Of a DNA stretch of 64,000 nucleotides, positions 24,048 through 31,133 are shown in pieces; the first letter of the stretch is position 1, and each line of letters starts with the position of its first letter. The notes beneath the pieces are model-generated. The model searched no databases and had not been told where the DNA came from. It worked only from the letters and a program-made list of their open reading frames with translations. Source of the DNA: JADJOM01 sp963817435 (lineage in GTDB: Bacteria; Gemmatimonadota; Gemmatimonadetes; Gemmatimonadales; GWC2-71-9); contig CAWFNY010000001.1 of the NCBI GenBank assembly GCA_963817435.1, positions 1,240,001 to 1,304,000 of the forward strand, read 5' to 3'. Position numbers and translations under genes: made by a program.

Positions 24048-24987
24048 GCAGTTCCCGTCCCGTCAGCTGGATGAAGACCGTCTCGAGCGTCGGCTCGAAG
24101 ACCGACACGTCGCGCAGGCCGTAGGGCATCGTGGCTTCCACCAGCCGTGGCAGCAGTCCCTCGCGGGAGTCGGCGAGGATTCTGAGCCCGGACTCGGACC
24201 GCTGCACCTCGCGCACCGATGGCAGCGCCGCGATCGCGAGCCGCAGCGCTTCATCGGCGCGCTCGAGTTCGACCTTGACGACCGTCCCCGCGCCGACCTG
24301 CTGCTTGAGTTCCGCGGAAGTCCCCGTCACCAGCACCCTGCCATGATCGATGATCGCGACCCGGTCGCTGAGCCGGTCGGCTTCCTCCATGTAGTGCGTG
24401 GTCAGGAGCACCGTCAGCCCGCTGGCCCGGAGTTCCCCGATCAGTTCCCATAGCGCGAGCCGGCTCTGCGGGTCGAGACCGGCGGTGGGCTCGTCGAGGA
24501 AGAGCATGCGGGGCCGATGGGCGATCGCCCGGGCGATCTGGACCCGCTGCGCGAGGCCGCCGGAGAGAGTTACCGCCATGGCCCCGGCCCGATCGGCGAG
24601 CCGGAACTGCGCGAGCAGTTCGTCGGCGCGCGCCGCCGACTCGGCACCGTTCATTCCGAAGTAGCGGCAGTGATAGTAGAGGTTCTCGCGGACCGTGCAG
24701 GCGCGATCGAGCGTGTTGTACTGGGTGACGACCCCGATGCGCCGCTTGACGGCCGCCGGGTCGGCGCCGACATCGAGTCCGTCGAGAGTCACCCGCCCGC
24801 TCGTGGCGCTCACGCGCGTGGTACAGACACCGACCGTGGTGGTCTTGCCCGCCCCGTTGGGGCCGAGCAGGCCGAAGATCTCACCGGGGCGCACCGCGAG
24901 ATCGACGCCTTGCAGCGCACGTATTTCGGGCGGACCTGGATACAGCTTGGTTAATGCCTCGATCGTGAGTGCGGGCGCACCGGTCAC
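24040..24987 (-). CDS. ABC-2 type exporter ATPase
   Basis: 315 residues. Walker A G-P-N-G-A-G-K-T-T-T, signature L-S-G-G-L-A-Q-R, Walker B M-L-F-L-D-E-P-T, with an extra C-terminal domain (about 230-310) as in DrrA/NodI-type ATPases. GTG 24987 is chosen because earlier in-frame codons overlap the upstream gene; GAGG lies upstream. Probably cotranscribed with DUF1611 (14-base gap). Confidence 0.9.
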   Translation of the reverse strand: MTGAPALTIEALTKLYPGPPEIRALQGVDLAVRPGEIFGLLGPNGAGKTTTVGVCTTRVSATSGRVTLDGLDVGADPAAVKRRIGVVTQYNTLDRACTVRENLYYHCRYFGMNGAESAARADELLAQFRLADRAGAMAVTLSGGLAQRVQIARAIAHRPRMLFLDEPTAGLDPQSRLALWELIGELRASGLTVLLTTHYMEEADRLSDRVAIIDHGRVLVTGTSAELKQQVGAGTVVKVELERADEALRLAIAALPSVREVQRSESGLRILADSREGLLPRLVEATMPYGLRDVSVFEPTLETVFIQLTGRELRD

Positions 24988-25000
24988 GGAGTGTGATGCC

Positions 25001-26086
25001 TCAATCGGCCGGGCGGGTGCGGCGCGCCACGCGATAGGCGTCCCGAGCCCGGGCCACGGCATCGACGAGCGGGGCCGGATCGAACCGGACCGGATCGGTG
25101 CAGGGCAGCCCCGTCTCCCGGGTCGCAGCCTCGATCGCAGCCCTGGCCTCGGCTTCGCCCATATCGTAGGTATTGAGCGAGATGCCGATGGTCGTGGTGG
25201 GATGGACGAAACCGGCGACGGTTTCGTACAGCCGGACGTACTCGCTGAGCGGCGGAATCTTGAGCCAGGATGCCTTGCGGTAGTCGCCGATGTACTCGCG
25301 GGTGGCCTGATGACAGAGGATCAGCGCGTCAGGGCAGGAGCCGTGCAGGAGTCCGCAGGTCACCCCGGAGTATCCCGGGTGGTTGAGACTGCCCTGCCCT
25401 TCGACCAGCACGATGTCGGCATCCTTGCTCCCCTCGAGGACCAGCCATTCCGCCGCGCCCGCGATAAAATCGGCGACGACGGCGTCCACCGCTACGCCCC
25501 AGCCCTCGATCATGATGCCGGTCTGGCCGGTCGCGACGAAGCGGGTGCGCAGCCCCCGGGCGTTGAGCTGCCGGGTGATCTGCAGCTGGCTCGTCATCTT
25601 GCCGACGTTGCAGTCGGTCCCCACCGTGAGGATGACGAACGGCTCGACCGCCTTCGCCTTGCCCGATGCCACCGGCAGATCGGCGGGCGGGCGGCGGAGA
25701 TCGTGGATGTCGATCCCCTTCTGCCGCGCGCGTTCCGCCAGCAGCGGGTCATCGGACAGGAAGGTGTGCAGACCGCTCCAGAGGTGGCATCCGGCATCGA
25801 TCGCAGACAGCAGCCACTGGCGCCACTCGTCCGGCAGCCGGCCGCCCACCGGGGCAATCCCGATCAGCACTGCATCCGGCTTCCGCGCGAGGCCCTCGGC
25901 CATGCTCCCGACGACCGGGATCGCACCGCCGAAGCCGAGCACGTCCTGCACGGTCCGGCCGGCGTGGACGTGATCCACCACCGCCACGATGCGCGCGGGA
26001 AGGTACCGGATGACCGAGTTCGCCGTCTTGGACGTCAGCGGATTGAATTCGCCATCGGCCAGAATCAGGAAGCGGGAGCCGTGCAT
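25001..26086 (-). CDS. DUF1611 P-loop protein (DgcN-like)
   Basis: 361 residues. An N-terminal Rossmann-like half (V-V-D-H-V-H-A-G-R-T-V-Q-D-V-L-G, I-G-I-A-P-V-G-G-R-L-P) is followed by a P-loop NTPase-like half with T-V-G-T-D-C-N-V-G-K-M-T-S and V-L-V-E-G-Q-G-S-L-N-H-P. This is the DUF1611 family; a characterised member, DgcN, acts in D-glutamate catabolism with the epimerase DgcA, for which no gene is seen here. First gene of the minus-strand run DUF1611-ABC-ABC-NRAMP-TonB. Confidence 0.85.
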   Translation of the reverse strand: MHGSRFLILADGEFNPLTSKTANSVIRYLPARIVAVVDHVHAGRTVQDVLGFGGAIPVVGSMAEGLARKPDAVLIGIAPVGGRLPDEWRQWLLSAIDAGCHLWSGLHTFLSDDPLLAERARQKGIDIHDLRRPPADLPVASGKAKAVEPFVILTVGTDCNVGKMTSQLQITRQLNARGLRTRFVATGQTGIMIEGWGVAVDAVVADFIAGAAEWLVLEGSKDADIVLVEGQGSLNHPGYSGVTCGLLHGSCPDALILCHQATREYIGDYRKASWLKIPPLSEYVRLYETVAGFVHPTTTIGISLNTYDMGEAEARAAIEAATRETGLPCTDPVRFDPAPLVDAVARARDAYRVARRTRPAD

Positions 26087-26209
26087 GGAGTGAGGTGTCA
26101 GGTGTTAAGGAGTGGCGGGGGCGAGTCCGGCAACGGCCCCAGGATGACGCCGTTCGGTGCCCCCTGCCTCATGGGCGACAGACAAGCTAGCGAGTCCTGC
26201 GGAAAAGCG

Positions 26210-26245
26210 GAGGGGGTGAGCCCCAGCCGCGGAGCCCACCCCCTC
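26210..26245 (-). terminator. Hairpin downstream of pspA
   Basis: GAGGGGGTG (26210-26218) pairs perfectly with CACCCCCTC (26237-26245), with further pairing possible in the 18-base loop. It begins 24 bases after the pspA stop and separates the pspA operon from DUF1611. No clear U-run, so moderate confidence. Confidence 0.6.
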
Positions 26246-26268
26246 GTCGCCCTGTCACGCGTCACGCG

Positions 26269-27030
26269 TCACTTCTTGTCATCGTCGTCGTCGACCACCT
26301 CGGCGTCCACGGTATCGCCGCCCTTACCGATCTGCCTGGCCCCGCCGCCTCCCGGGCCGAGCATGCCCATCTTCGCCTTCAGCTCGAGCAGCTGCTGGTC
26401 CGGCGCGCCCTTGTACTCGAGCGCCTGGAACTGCTGCAGCAGATTGTCGCCCTCGAACTCGTTCTGGAGTTCGGCGGCCGCGATGGCCTTCCGCTCCTGG
26501 TTCTCGATCTTCTCGGTCATCCGTTCGAACGACTCGAAGGCCGACTTGTCGGACATCCCCGACATCGTCTCCTGGATCCGCTGCTGGGCTTCGGCACGGC
26601 GGGCCCGGGCGATGAGGATGTTCTTCTTCCGCTTGGCCTCTTCGATCTTGTCATTCAGCTGACGCAGCGAGCCCTTGAGATTCTCGGTCTCGGCCTTGTG
26701 CTTCACCCAGGTCTCGTGCAGCTGCTGGGCCCCCTGCATCGCCTCGTTGAAGCGCATGAGGGCCTGCTTGGCGAGATCGTCACGGCCCTCCTGCACCGCA
26801 AGCATGGCGCGCCGCTCCCAGTCCTCGGCCTGTTTCTTCATCGCCTCGGCATCGGCCTGCAGCTTCTTCTCGTCCGCGATCGCGGAAGCCACCTGCTGCT
26901 TGGCCTTGGACAGCTGACCCTTCATGTCCGCGATCAGCTGATTGAGCATCTTCTCGGGATTTTCGGCCCGGGAGATGAGGTCGTTGATGTTCGACCGGAG
27001 CAACGTCGAGAAACGGTCAAAGATCCCCAT
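26269..27030 (-). CDS. pspA: Phage shock protein A / IM30 family
   Basis: 253 residues, almost entirely coiled coil (about 25-215), PspA/Vipp1 family. The amphipathic N-terminus M-G-I-F-D-R-F-S-T-L-L-R-S is the membrane-binding helix, and N-I-N-D-L-I-S-R-A-E-N-P-E-K is the family signature. It ends in a Gly-rich linker and an acidic D-D-D-D-D-K-K tail. PspA forms ESCRT-III-like assemblies that protect a damaged inner membrane. Last gene of the operon that begins at 31016, after twelve PspB-like genes and the YbjN-like gene, two bases downstream of the latter. Confidence 0.95.
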   Translation of the reverse strand: MGIFDRFSTLLRSNINDLISRAENPEKMLNQLIADMKGQLSKAKQQVASAIADEKKLQADAEAMKKQAEDWERRAMLAVQEGRDDLAKQALMRFNEAMQGAQQLHETWVKHKAETENLKGSLRQLNDKIEEAKRKKNILIARARRAEAQQRIQETMSGMSDKSAFESFERMTEKIENQERKAIAAAELQNEFEGDNLLQQFQALEYKGAPDQQLLELKAKMGMLGPGGGGARQIGKGGDTVDAEVVDDDDDKK

Positions 27031-27032
27031 GC

Positions 27033-27425
27033 TTACTCCCGGTACGGCGCCAGGGCGCCGAGGTGCGTGGCCAGCGCGAGCGTGAGGGAATCGAAGCTCG
27101 CCTCGAATTCGTTGAAATCCAGGTTCTGCAGTTCCAGCGTATCCACCAGGACCACCCGGTCGCCCTCGAGTCCGTAGGCGCCGTGGACCAGTTCGCTCGC
27201 GTTGTAGGACAGCAGCTGGCGGCAGAGCTCCGTCTGCCGCTCGGTGCCGGAGGGCAGCGGCATCACGGCGACGCGCAGGATCACGACCGGCGGCGCGAAC
27301 TGTACCAGCACCTCCGCGCCAGCGGTGGTCCGCACCATCCAGACGCCGGTTTCGATCTCTTCGACCTCGGCCGAGCCACTGTCGAGACGATCGATATAGC
27401 CCTCGATGTCTTCCTTGCCTACCAT
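27033..27425 (-). CDS. YbjN / type III secretion chaperone-like protein
   Basis: 130 residues, soluble. The pattern I-E-G-Y-I-D-R-L, G-V-W-M-V-R-T, V-V-I-L-R-V-A-V-M-P-L-P and L-L-S-Y-N-A-S-E-L-V-H-G-A-Y-G resembles YbjN/CesT-type folds used as chaperones or adaptors. ATG 27425 has CGGAGAGCGACC upstream. It sits directly between the PspB-like array and pspA, so it may act on PspA or the array proteins; that is inference. Family call is by motif recall. Confidence 0.7.
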   Translation of the reverse strand: MVGKEDIEGYIDRLDSGSAEVEEIETGVWMVRTTAGAEVLVQFAPPVVILRVAVMPLPSGTERQTELCRQLLSYNASELVHGAYGLEGDRVVLVDTLELQNLDFNEFEASFDSLTLALATHLGALAPYRE

Positions 27426-27513
27426 GGTCGCTCTCCGGGTTGTTCCGGCCGACGCGCCGGCCGACCGGCTCAATCTAATCGTCTCGCCACTCCCGCCAAC
27501 GCCACCAGGCTGA

Positions 27514-27726
27514 CTACCGACCGAGGCGGGAGGAGTCTCGCAGCAGTCGCTCCATCCGGGTCACCCGCCCCTCGAGCTCGGCCAGGTCGGCCATGAGCTG
27601 CCCATGGGCCTGTGGCGTTCGCGCTTCGATCCAGCGCGCCACCGCCTTGCCGATGGGGCCCATGAAGAGCCCCCACGAGGCGGTGGCCCCCGCCCCAAGC
27701 AGCAGCACGACCGCGATGGTTTCCAT
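27514..27726 (-). CDS. PspB-like array member 12 (most diverged)
   Basis: 70 residues. One N-terminal helix (about 3-24), then M-G-P-I-G-K-A-V-A-R-W, then a short helix L-A-E-L-E-G-R-V-T-R-M-E-R-L-L-R. The shared E-R-x-D-F-x-E-R-L-L core is degenerate here (G-R-V-T-R-M-E-R-L-L), which makes it nearest to true PspB, whose C-terminus has a similar leucine-zipper. Starts six bases after member 11 and lies 88 bases upstream of the YbjN-like gene. Confidence 0.75.
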   Translation of the reverse strand: METIAVVLLLGAGATASWGLFMGPIGKAVARWIEARTPQAHGQLMADLAELEGRVTRMERLLRDSSRLGR

Positions 27727-27732
27727 CGGTGA

Positions 27733-28053
27733 CTACCGCGCCGCGTCGACCGGTTCCGGAGGCGTGTCGGCCTCCAGGCCGGGCAGCGGCCGCCCGCGGG
27801 TCAGCAGGCGTTCCGCGAAGTCCAGCCGTTCTTCCAGTTCGAGCACCCGATGCTCCATGCCTTGCAGCTCGGTCACCCGACGGGAGAGCTGCTCGAGTTC
27901 CTGGGAATCCCGGCCATCTCCTCCGCCGAACAGGCGCCCGACGACGGCCTCCACGGTCTTGCCGATGGCCGAACCAATCGGGCCGAAGCAGATCCCCAGG
28001 GCGCCGAAGCCGATCGCCAGCCAAAAGCCGAACTGACCAATACCGTCGTTCAT
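27733..28053 (-). CDS. PspB-like array member 11
   Basis: 106 residues. The N-terminal helix (about 8-30, F-W-L-A-I-G-F-G-A-L-G-I-C-F-G-P-I-G) leads to a long coiled coil with the core E-L-E-E-R-L-D-F-A-E-R-L-L-T and a Pro-rich acidic tail. The G-P-I-G-x-A-I-G element after the helix recurs in members 4, 5 and 12. ATG 28053 follows member 10 by 13 bases. Confidence 0.8.
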   Translation of the reverse strand: MNDGIGQFGFWLAIGFGALGICFGPIGSAIGKTVEAVVGRLFGGGDGRDSQELEQLSRRVTELQGMEHRVLELEERLDFAERLLTRGRPLPGLEADTPPEPVDAAR

Positions 28054-28066
28054 CTTCGATCTCCCC

Positions 28067-28345
28067 TCAGCTGCCGGCGAGCCGGCCCGGCTCGCGGTCC
28101 CGGTGCTGGGCCAGCAGACGCTCGGCAAAGTCGAGCCGCTCCTCGAGCTCCGCCACCCGTGACTCCCGCACTTCGAGCTCGTGCACCCTGCTCTCGAGAT
28201 CGGCGAACTCCTCGGGCAGCTTCGCCGCCCCCACGCCGCCCTCCAGCCGCCGGGCGTAGGCCTGCGCAATCGGGATAATCACCTTGCCCAGCACGGTCAG
28301 GACGGCCAGCATCATACCCGCGATCAGCAGTTTTTCAGCGTCCAT
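28067..28345 (-). CDS. PspB-like array member 10
   Basis: 92 residues. Helix at about 5-24, then A-Y-A-R-R-L-E-G-G, then coiled coil with the core V-A-E-L-E-E-R-L-D-F-A-E-R-L-L-A-Q. It has two successive heptad blocks (L-E-S-R-V-H-E-L and E-S-R-V-A-E-L). The ATG shares one base with the stop of member 9 (TGATG). Confidence 0.82.
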   Translation of the reverse strand: MDAEKLLIAGMMLAVLTVLGKVIIPIAQAYARRLEGGVGAAKLPEEFADLESRVHELEVRESRVAELEERLDFAERLLAQHRDREPGRLAGS

Positions 28346-28716
28346 CAGGCCTCCTGTCGCGGGACACCGAGCTGACGGACCGCCTCCCGCTGCTGCGTCA
28401 GCATCCGCTCCGTGAAATCGAGGCGCTCCTCCAGTTCCAGCACCCGTCCATGCTCCATTTCGAGCTCCGCGATACGACTCTCGAGGTCCTGAATCCGGTC
28501 GAGATGCACTTCGCCGGTCTCGGGTCCCATCCGCTTCAAGGCCCGGTTGCGGCGCCACGCGAGCAGGCCCAGCGAGGCGGCCACAATCAGCGCGATGGGA
28601 ACCTCATCGTGCCCACCTGTCGCCGCGCTGCTGGCGACCACCATGAGCATGCCGGTGATCCCGACCTGGATCATCAGGTCGAACCCGTCGAGGCCCAGAT
28701 AGCGCTTGAGACTCAA
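28345..28716 (-). CDS. PspB-like array member 9 (two-helix form)
   Basis: 123 residues from TTG 28716, which overlaps the member 8 stop (TTGA); ATG 28674 is an alternative giving 109. Unlike most of the array it has two hydrophobic segments (about 14-34 and 43-58) before W-R-R-N-R-A-L-K-R-M and the coiled-coil core V-L-E-L-E-E-R-L-D-F-T-E-R-M-L-T. Both ends of the coiled coil would be on the cytoplasmic side if the hairpin spans the membrane twice. Confidence 0.78.
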   Translation of the reverse strand: MSLKRYLGLDGFDLMIQVGITGMLMVVASSAATGGHDEVPIALIVAASLGLLAWRRNRALKRMGPETGEVHLDRIQDLESRIAELEMEHGRVLELEERLDFTERMLTQQREAVRQLGVPRQEA

Positions 28717-29063
28717 GCCCGCCCGCCCCCTAGACGGTCCGGCTCCCGTCGCTGCGCCAGCATCCGCTCGGCGAAATCGACTCGCTCCTCCAGCTCCGCC
28801 ACGTGGTGCTGAAGGGCGTCGATCTCGCCAAGACGGGCGGTCAGTCGGTCGATCTCCTCGCGCAGCGCGGGGGCCTGACTGGCCGGCTTCCCCTCGAGCC
28901 GCCGGCCGATCGCCCGCATGAGCGGATACAGCACGAACGCGCATGCGGCGAAGAACCCAAGGGCGATCAGCGCCGTCACCCACGGTGGAAGCGTGATCCA
29001 CGGCGGGGGCGTCGGGATGTACGGCAGCTCCGGCGGTCCCTGAACGACGACCTGTGTCAGCAT
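28713..29063 (-). CDS. PspB-like array member 8
   Basis: 116 residues. A Pro-rich N-terminal stretch (P-P-E-L-P-Y-I-P-T-P-P-P-W) outside the membrane precedes a helix (about 30-52), then R-A-I-G-R-R-L-E-G-K, a coiled coil and the core V-A-E-L-E-E-R-V-D-F-A-E-R-M-L-A-Q. The Pro-rich leader is unique in the array. ATG 29063; the preceding gene ends 31 bases upstream. Confidence 0.8.
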   Translation of the reverse strand: MLTQVVVQGPPELPYIPTPPPWITLPPWVTALIALGFFAACAFVLYPLMRAIGRRLEGKPASQAPALREEIDRLTARLGEIDALQHHVAELEERVDFAERMLAQRREPDRLGGGRA

Positions 29064-29094
29064 GGCCAGACCCTTCGCGTTGCTCGCACCATGT

Positions 29095-29361
29095 TCACGC
29101 GTCTCCCGCGCCAAGCTGGGGCGACTCCCGCTGCGAGGCAAGAACACGCTCGGTGAAATCCAGGCGTTCCTCGAGTTCGGCGACCCGGGCGCGGAGGTCC
29201 TGCAGCTCCGCCGCCGTCTCTCCCTGGTCGGCGGGGCGACCTCCCGCCTCGAGGCGCCGTGCCCAGGCCTTCCCCGCCGGGATGCCGATCGCGAGGACCA
29301 CAGGCATGAGCACGCCAAAGATCCCGACGAGAATCAGTGCGAAATGCTGGTCGGCGTTCAC
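29095..29361 (-). CDS. PspB-like array member 7
   Basis: 88 residues from GTG 29361, which overlaps the member 6 stop (GTGA). Helix about 8-28, then K-A-W-A-R-R-L-E-A-G-G, and the core V-A-E-L-E-E-R-L-D-F-T-E-R-V-L-A. The R-R-L-E-x-G segment just inside the membrane is shared with members 8 and 10. Confidence 0.82.
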   Translation of the reverse strand: MNADQHFALILVGIFGVLMPVVLAIGIPAGKAWARRLEAGGRPADQGETAAELQDLRARVAELEERLDFTERVLASQRESPQLGAGDA

Positions 29362-29612
29362 TTGCCGCTCCCGCCGATCTCCGGCGCCTCGCGCTGCCGG
29401 GCGAGCAGCCGCTCCGTGAAGTCCACCCGCTCCTGGAGCTCCGCCACGTCCTGCCGCAGCCGGTCGATCTCCTCCAGCAGCAGCGGATCGGGCGCCGCCG
29501 GGAGAGCCCCGCCACGAAGCCGGTCCGCGATCGCGTGACCGATCTCCGTCTTGGAGAGCGCGAACAGCATGCCGCCGCCGAACACGATGATGATGAAGAG
29601 TACGCCTTCCAT
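29358..29612 (-). CDS. PspB-like array member 6
   Basis: 84 residues from ATG 29612, sharing a base with the member 5 stop (TGATG). Helix about 3-19 (V-L-F-I-I-I-V-F-G-G-G-M-L-F), then T-E-I-G-H-A-I-A-D-R-L-R-G and the core V-A-E-L-Q-E-R-V-D-F-T-E-R-L-L-A-R. Very close in plan and sequence to member 5. Confidence 0.82.
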   Translation of the reverse strand: MEGVLFIIIVFGGGMLFALSKTEIGHAIADRLRGGALPAAPDPLLLEEIDRLRQDVAELQERVDFTERLLARQREAPEIGGSGK

Positions 29613-29869
29613 CACTGCCCCCCGGGCAACTGTTCCACATCCCGAGACCTGGCCAGGAGCCGCTCGGTGAAATCGACCCGCTCCTGCAGTTCCGCCATTT
29701 CGCCGCGCATCCGCTCGAGCTCCTCGTAGACCGCAGGATCGGCCCCCGGTTCCGGCAAGGTCCCGCGAATCCGCTCCGCGATCGCCCGGCCGATCGGACT
29801 GAACGAGATCGCGATCGCAGTGCCACCGCCGAAGATCAGCAGGATCGCGAGGATGCCCTCGATGTCCAT
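29612..29869 (-). CDS. PspB-like array member 5
   Basis: 85 residues. Helix about 4-20 with L-L-I-F-G-G-G-T-A, then S-P-I-G-R-A-I-A-E-R-I-R-G and the core M-A-E-L-Q-E-R-V-D-F-T-E-R-L-L-A-R. Shares the F-G-G-G helix motif and I-G-x-A-I-A-x-R-[IL]-R-G with member 6, indicating a recent duplication. Confidence 0.82.
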   Translation of the reverse strand: MDIEGILAILLIFGGGTAIAISFSPIGRAIAERIRGTLPEPGADPAVYEELERMRGEMAELQERVDFTERLLARSRDVEQLPGGQ

Positions 29870-29870
29870 G

Positions 29871-30134
29871 TCAGGCACCTTCCTGGTGAGGGGCCCGGCC
29901 ACTGGCAAGGAGCCGCTCGGTGAAATCGATCCGTTCGTGCGCCTCGATCAGTTGCTGCTGCAACTGGTCCACCCGCTCCTCGAGGTCCGCCACCGCTCTC
30001 GCCGTGTCGGGCGAGCCCATCCGCGCCTGGGTCCGGATCCGGATCACCTGCACCACGGCCCACGAAATCGCGATCGTCCCGATGACCGTGGTGAGCATGC
30101 CCGCAAGCGGGATGATGACCTGCGCATCGTTCAC
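29871..30134 (-). CDS. PspB-like array member 4
   Basis: 87 residues from GTG 30134, overlapping the member 3 stop by four bases. Helix about 6-28, a basic R-I-R-T-Q-A-R segment, then a coiled coil D-Q-L-Q-Q-Q-L-I-E-A-H-E-R-I-D-F-T-E-R-L-L. The block from Q-L-Q-Q-Q-L to the C-terminus is nearly identical to member 3. Confidence 0.82.
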   Translation of the reverse strand: MNDAQVIIPLAGMLTTVIGTIAISWAVVQVIRIRTQARMGSPDTARAVADLEERVDQLQQQLIEAHERIDFTERLLASGRAPHQEGA

Positions 30135-30403
30135 GTCGTTCCCCTCGGCAACTGCTCCGGCGCCCTCGCCTGGGAGAGAAGCCGCTCGGTGAAGTCCATC
30201 CGTTCGTGCGCCTCGATGAGCTGCTGCTGCAGCTGCTCCATGTGGTCGCGAAGCGCCGCCACCTCGTCTTCCAGCGCCCTGCCGGACGCACCCGCACCCC
30301 GCCACTCCTTGATCCCGCGGACCACGCCCCACGCGATCCCCCACGTGATGAGGACCCCCGTGACCATCCCGAAGATCGCGACCAGCGCCTCCGAGTTATT
30401 CAT
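30131..30403 (-). CDS. PspB-like array member 3
   Basis: 90 residues. Helix about 6-28 (V-A-I-F-G-M-V-T-G-V-L-I-T-W-G-I), basic segment R-G-I-K-E-W-R, then coiled coil with Q-L-Q-Q-Q-L-I-E-A-H-E-R-M-D-F-T-E-R-L-L. ATG 30403 lies inside the end of member 2 (eight-base overlap). Confidence 0.82.
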   Translation of the reverse strand: MNNSEALVAIFGMVTGVLITWGIAWGVVRGIKEWRGAGASGRALEDEVAALRDHMEQLQQQLIEAHERMDFTERLLSQARAPEQLPRGTT

Positions 30404-30719
30404 GCCCCGGCCTCGCGGAGAGCTGATCCGGTGTCCGGCTCTGCGCCAGCAGTCGCTCGGCGAAGTCGAGTCGCTCGTGGGTATCGGCCAGCTGCGCACG
30501 GACCTGGTCGAGTTCGTCGCCGAGCTGATCCACCCGCTGCTCGAGGAGCGAATTGCCGGTGCCACCCCCGATCCGCTGGGCGAAGGCCTGCCCCACAGGG
30601 CCAAGTATCTTCACCGCGGTCCACGCCATGATGCCGAGGATCGGGATTGAGCCCAGCAGCCCGGCGATGATGACACCAATCGGGGGGCCGACGTCGGCGG
30701 CCGTCTGCATTGCGATCAT
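30396..30719 (-). CDS. PspB-like array member 2
   Basis: 107 residues. Helix about 14-36 (I-I-A-G-L-L-G-S-I-P-I-L-G-I-M), then L-G-P-V-G-Q-A-F-A-Q-R-I-G-G-G and a coiled coil with the core L-A-D-T-H-E-R-L-D-F-A-E-R-L-L-A-Q. ATG 30719 lies 17 bases after the frame-corrected stop of member 1. Confidence 0.82.
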   Translation of the reverse strand: MIAMQTAADVGPPIGVIIAGLLGSIPILGIMAWTAVKILGPVGQAFAQRIGGGTGNSLLEQRVDQLGDELDQVRAQLADTHERLDFAERLLAQSRTPDQLSARPGHE

Positions 30720-30736
30720 GTCAGGACCATTCCCCC

Positions 30737-31016
30737 TCAGGGCCTCAGCCGGGCCTCATGCTCTCGACCGGAGGCCAGGAGCCGCTCCGTGAAGTCCAGC
30801 CTCTCCTGCGTTTCCGCCAGCTCCAGTCGCATCGCCGCCATCTCGTGCCTGAACTGCTCCAGCTCCTGCGCTGAGGCCGGCGAGATCCACCTCGTCCGCA
30901 TCGGTCGCATTGGCCCGGATCGCGTGAGCGATCGCCGCGCCGATCTGGGTTCTGGCGATCGCCACCAGACCGACGACGATGAAGAGGATCGACAATGGGA
31001 TGGTCGGACCGTCCAT
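30737..31016 (-). pseudogene. PspB-like array member 1, frameshifted as read
   Basis: The first reading frame from ATG 31016 gives the helix (S-I-L-F-I-V-V-G-L-V-A-I-A) and T-Q-I-G-A-A-I-A-H-A-I-R, exactly the plan of its neighbours, then loses the pattern. The next frame, one base on, gives Q-E-L-E-Q-F-R-H-E-M and the core L-A-E-T-Q-E-R-L-D-F-T-E-R-L-L-A-S with a stop at 30737. Deleting one base near 30875 joins them into one product of about 92 residues. Either an assembly insertion or a recent inactivation. First gene of the operon. Confidence 0.75.
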
Positions 31017-31084
31017 GCGCCCCTCGGAGTGATCCCTTTTGGCTGTCAGTGCACCGCCCCGGCCCGGGGTGGCGTGAGCTGCTG

Positions 31085-31111
31085 TACGGGAGGACGTTTC
31101 AGGATGTTTCA
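31085..31111 (-). promoter_or_regulatory. ECF-sigma-type promoter candidate for the PspB-like/pspA operon
   Basis: On the minus strand TGAAAC (31111-31106) is followed after 17 bases by CGTA (31088-31085), about 70 bases before the first array gene. This resembles the TGAAAC/CGTA promoters of cell-envelope ECF sigma factors such as SigW of Bacillus, which also controls a PspA homologue there. A second TGAAAC (31101-31096) lies ten bases on. No sigma-54 (-24/-12) motif was seen. Confidence 0.5.
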
Positions 31112-31133
31112 GCGTGGATCGTACGGATCCGCG

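Larger units (their letters stand above)
27514..31016 (-). repeat. Tandem array of twelve paralogous genes
   Basis: Twelve consecutive genes encode a membrane helix followed by a coiled coil ending in the core E-R-[LIVM]-D-F-[TA]-E-R-[LMV]-L. At DNA level the core is visible as a recurring minus-strand segment (for example around 29405, 29655, 29910, 30180 and 30780 on the plus strand as GCTCSGTGAARTC). N-terminal helices differ much more than the core, so this is protein-family expansion, not a simple satellite. Confidence 0.88.

Noticed and set aside
26252..26271. Short direct repeat GTCACGC just after the pspA stop
   Set aside because: Only two and a half 7-base copies without further structure; may be chance.
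31097..31112. Two TTCAG units on the plus strand near 31098 and 31108
   Set aside because: Spacing is 10, not 11, and no plus-strand gene follows. On the minus strand they are the TGAAAC units of the ECF-type promoter.
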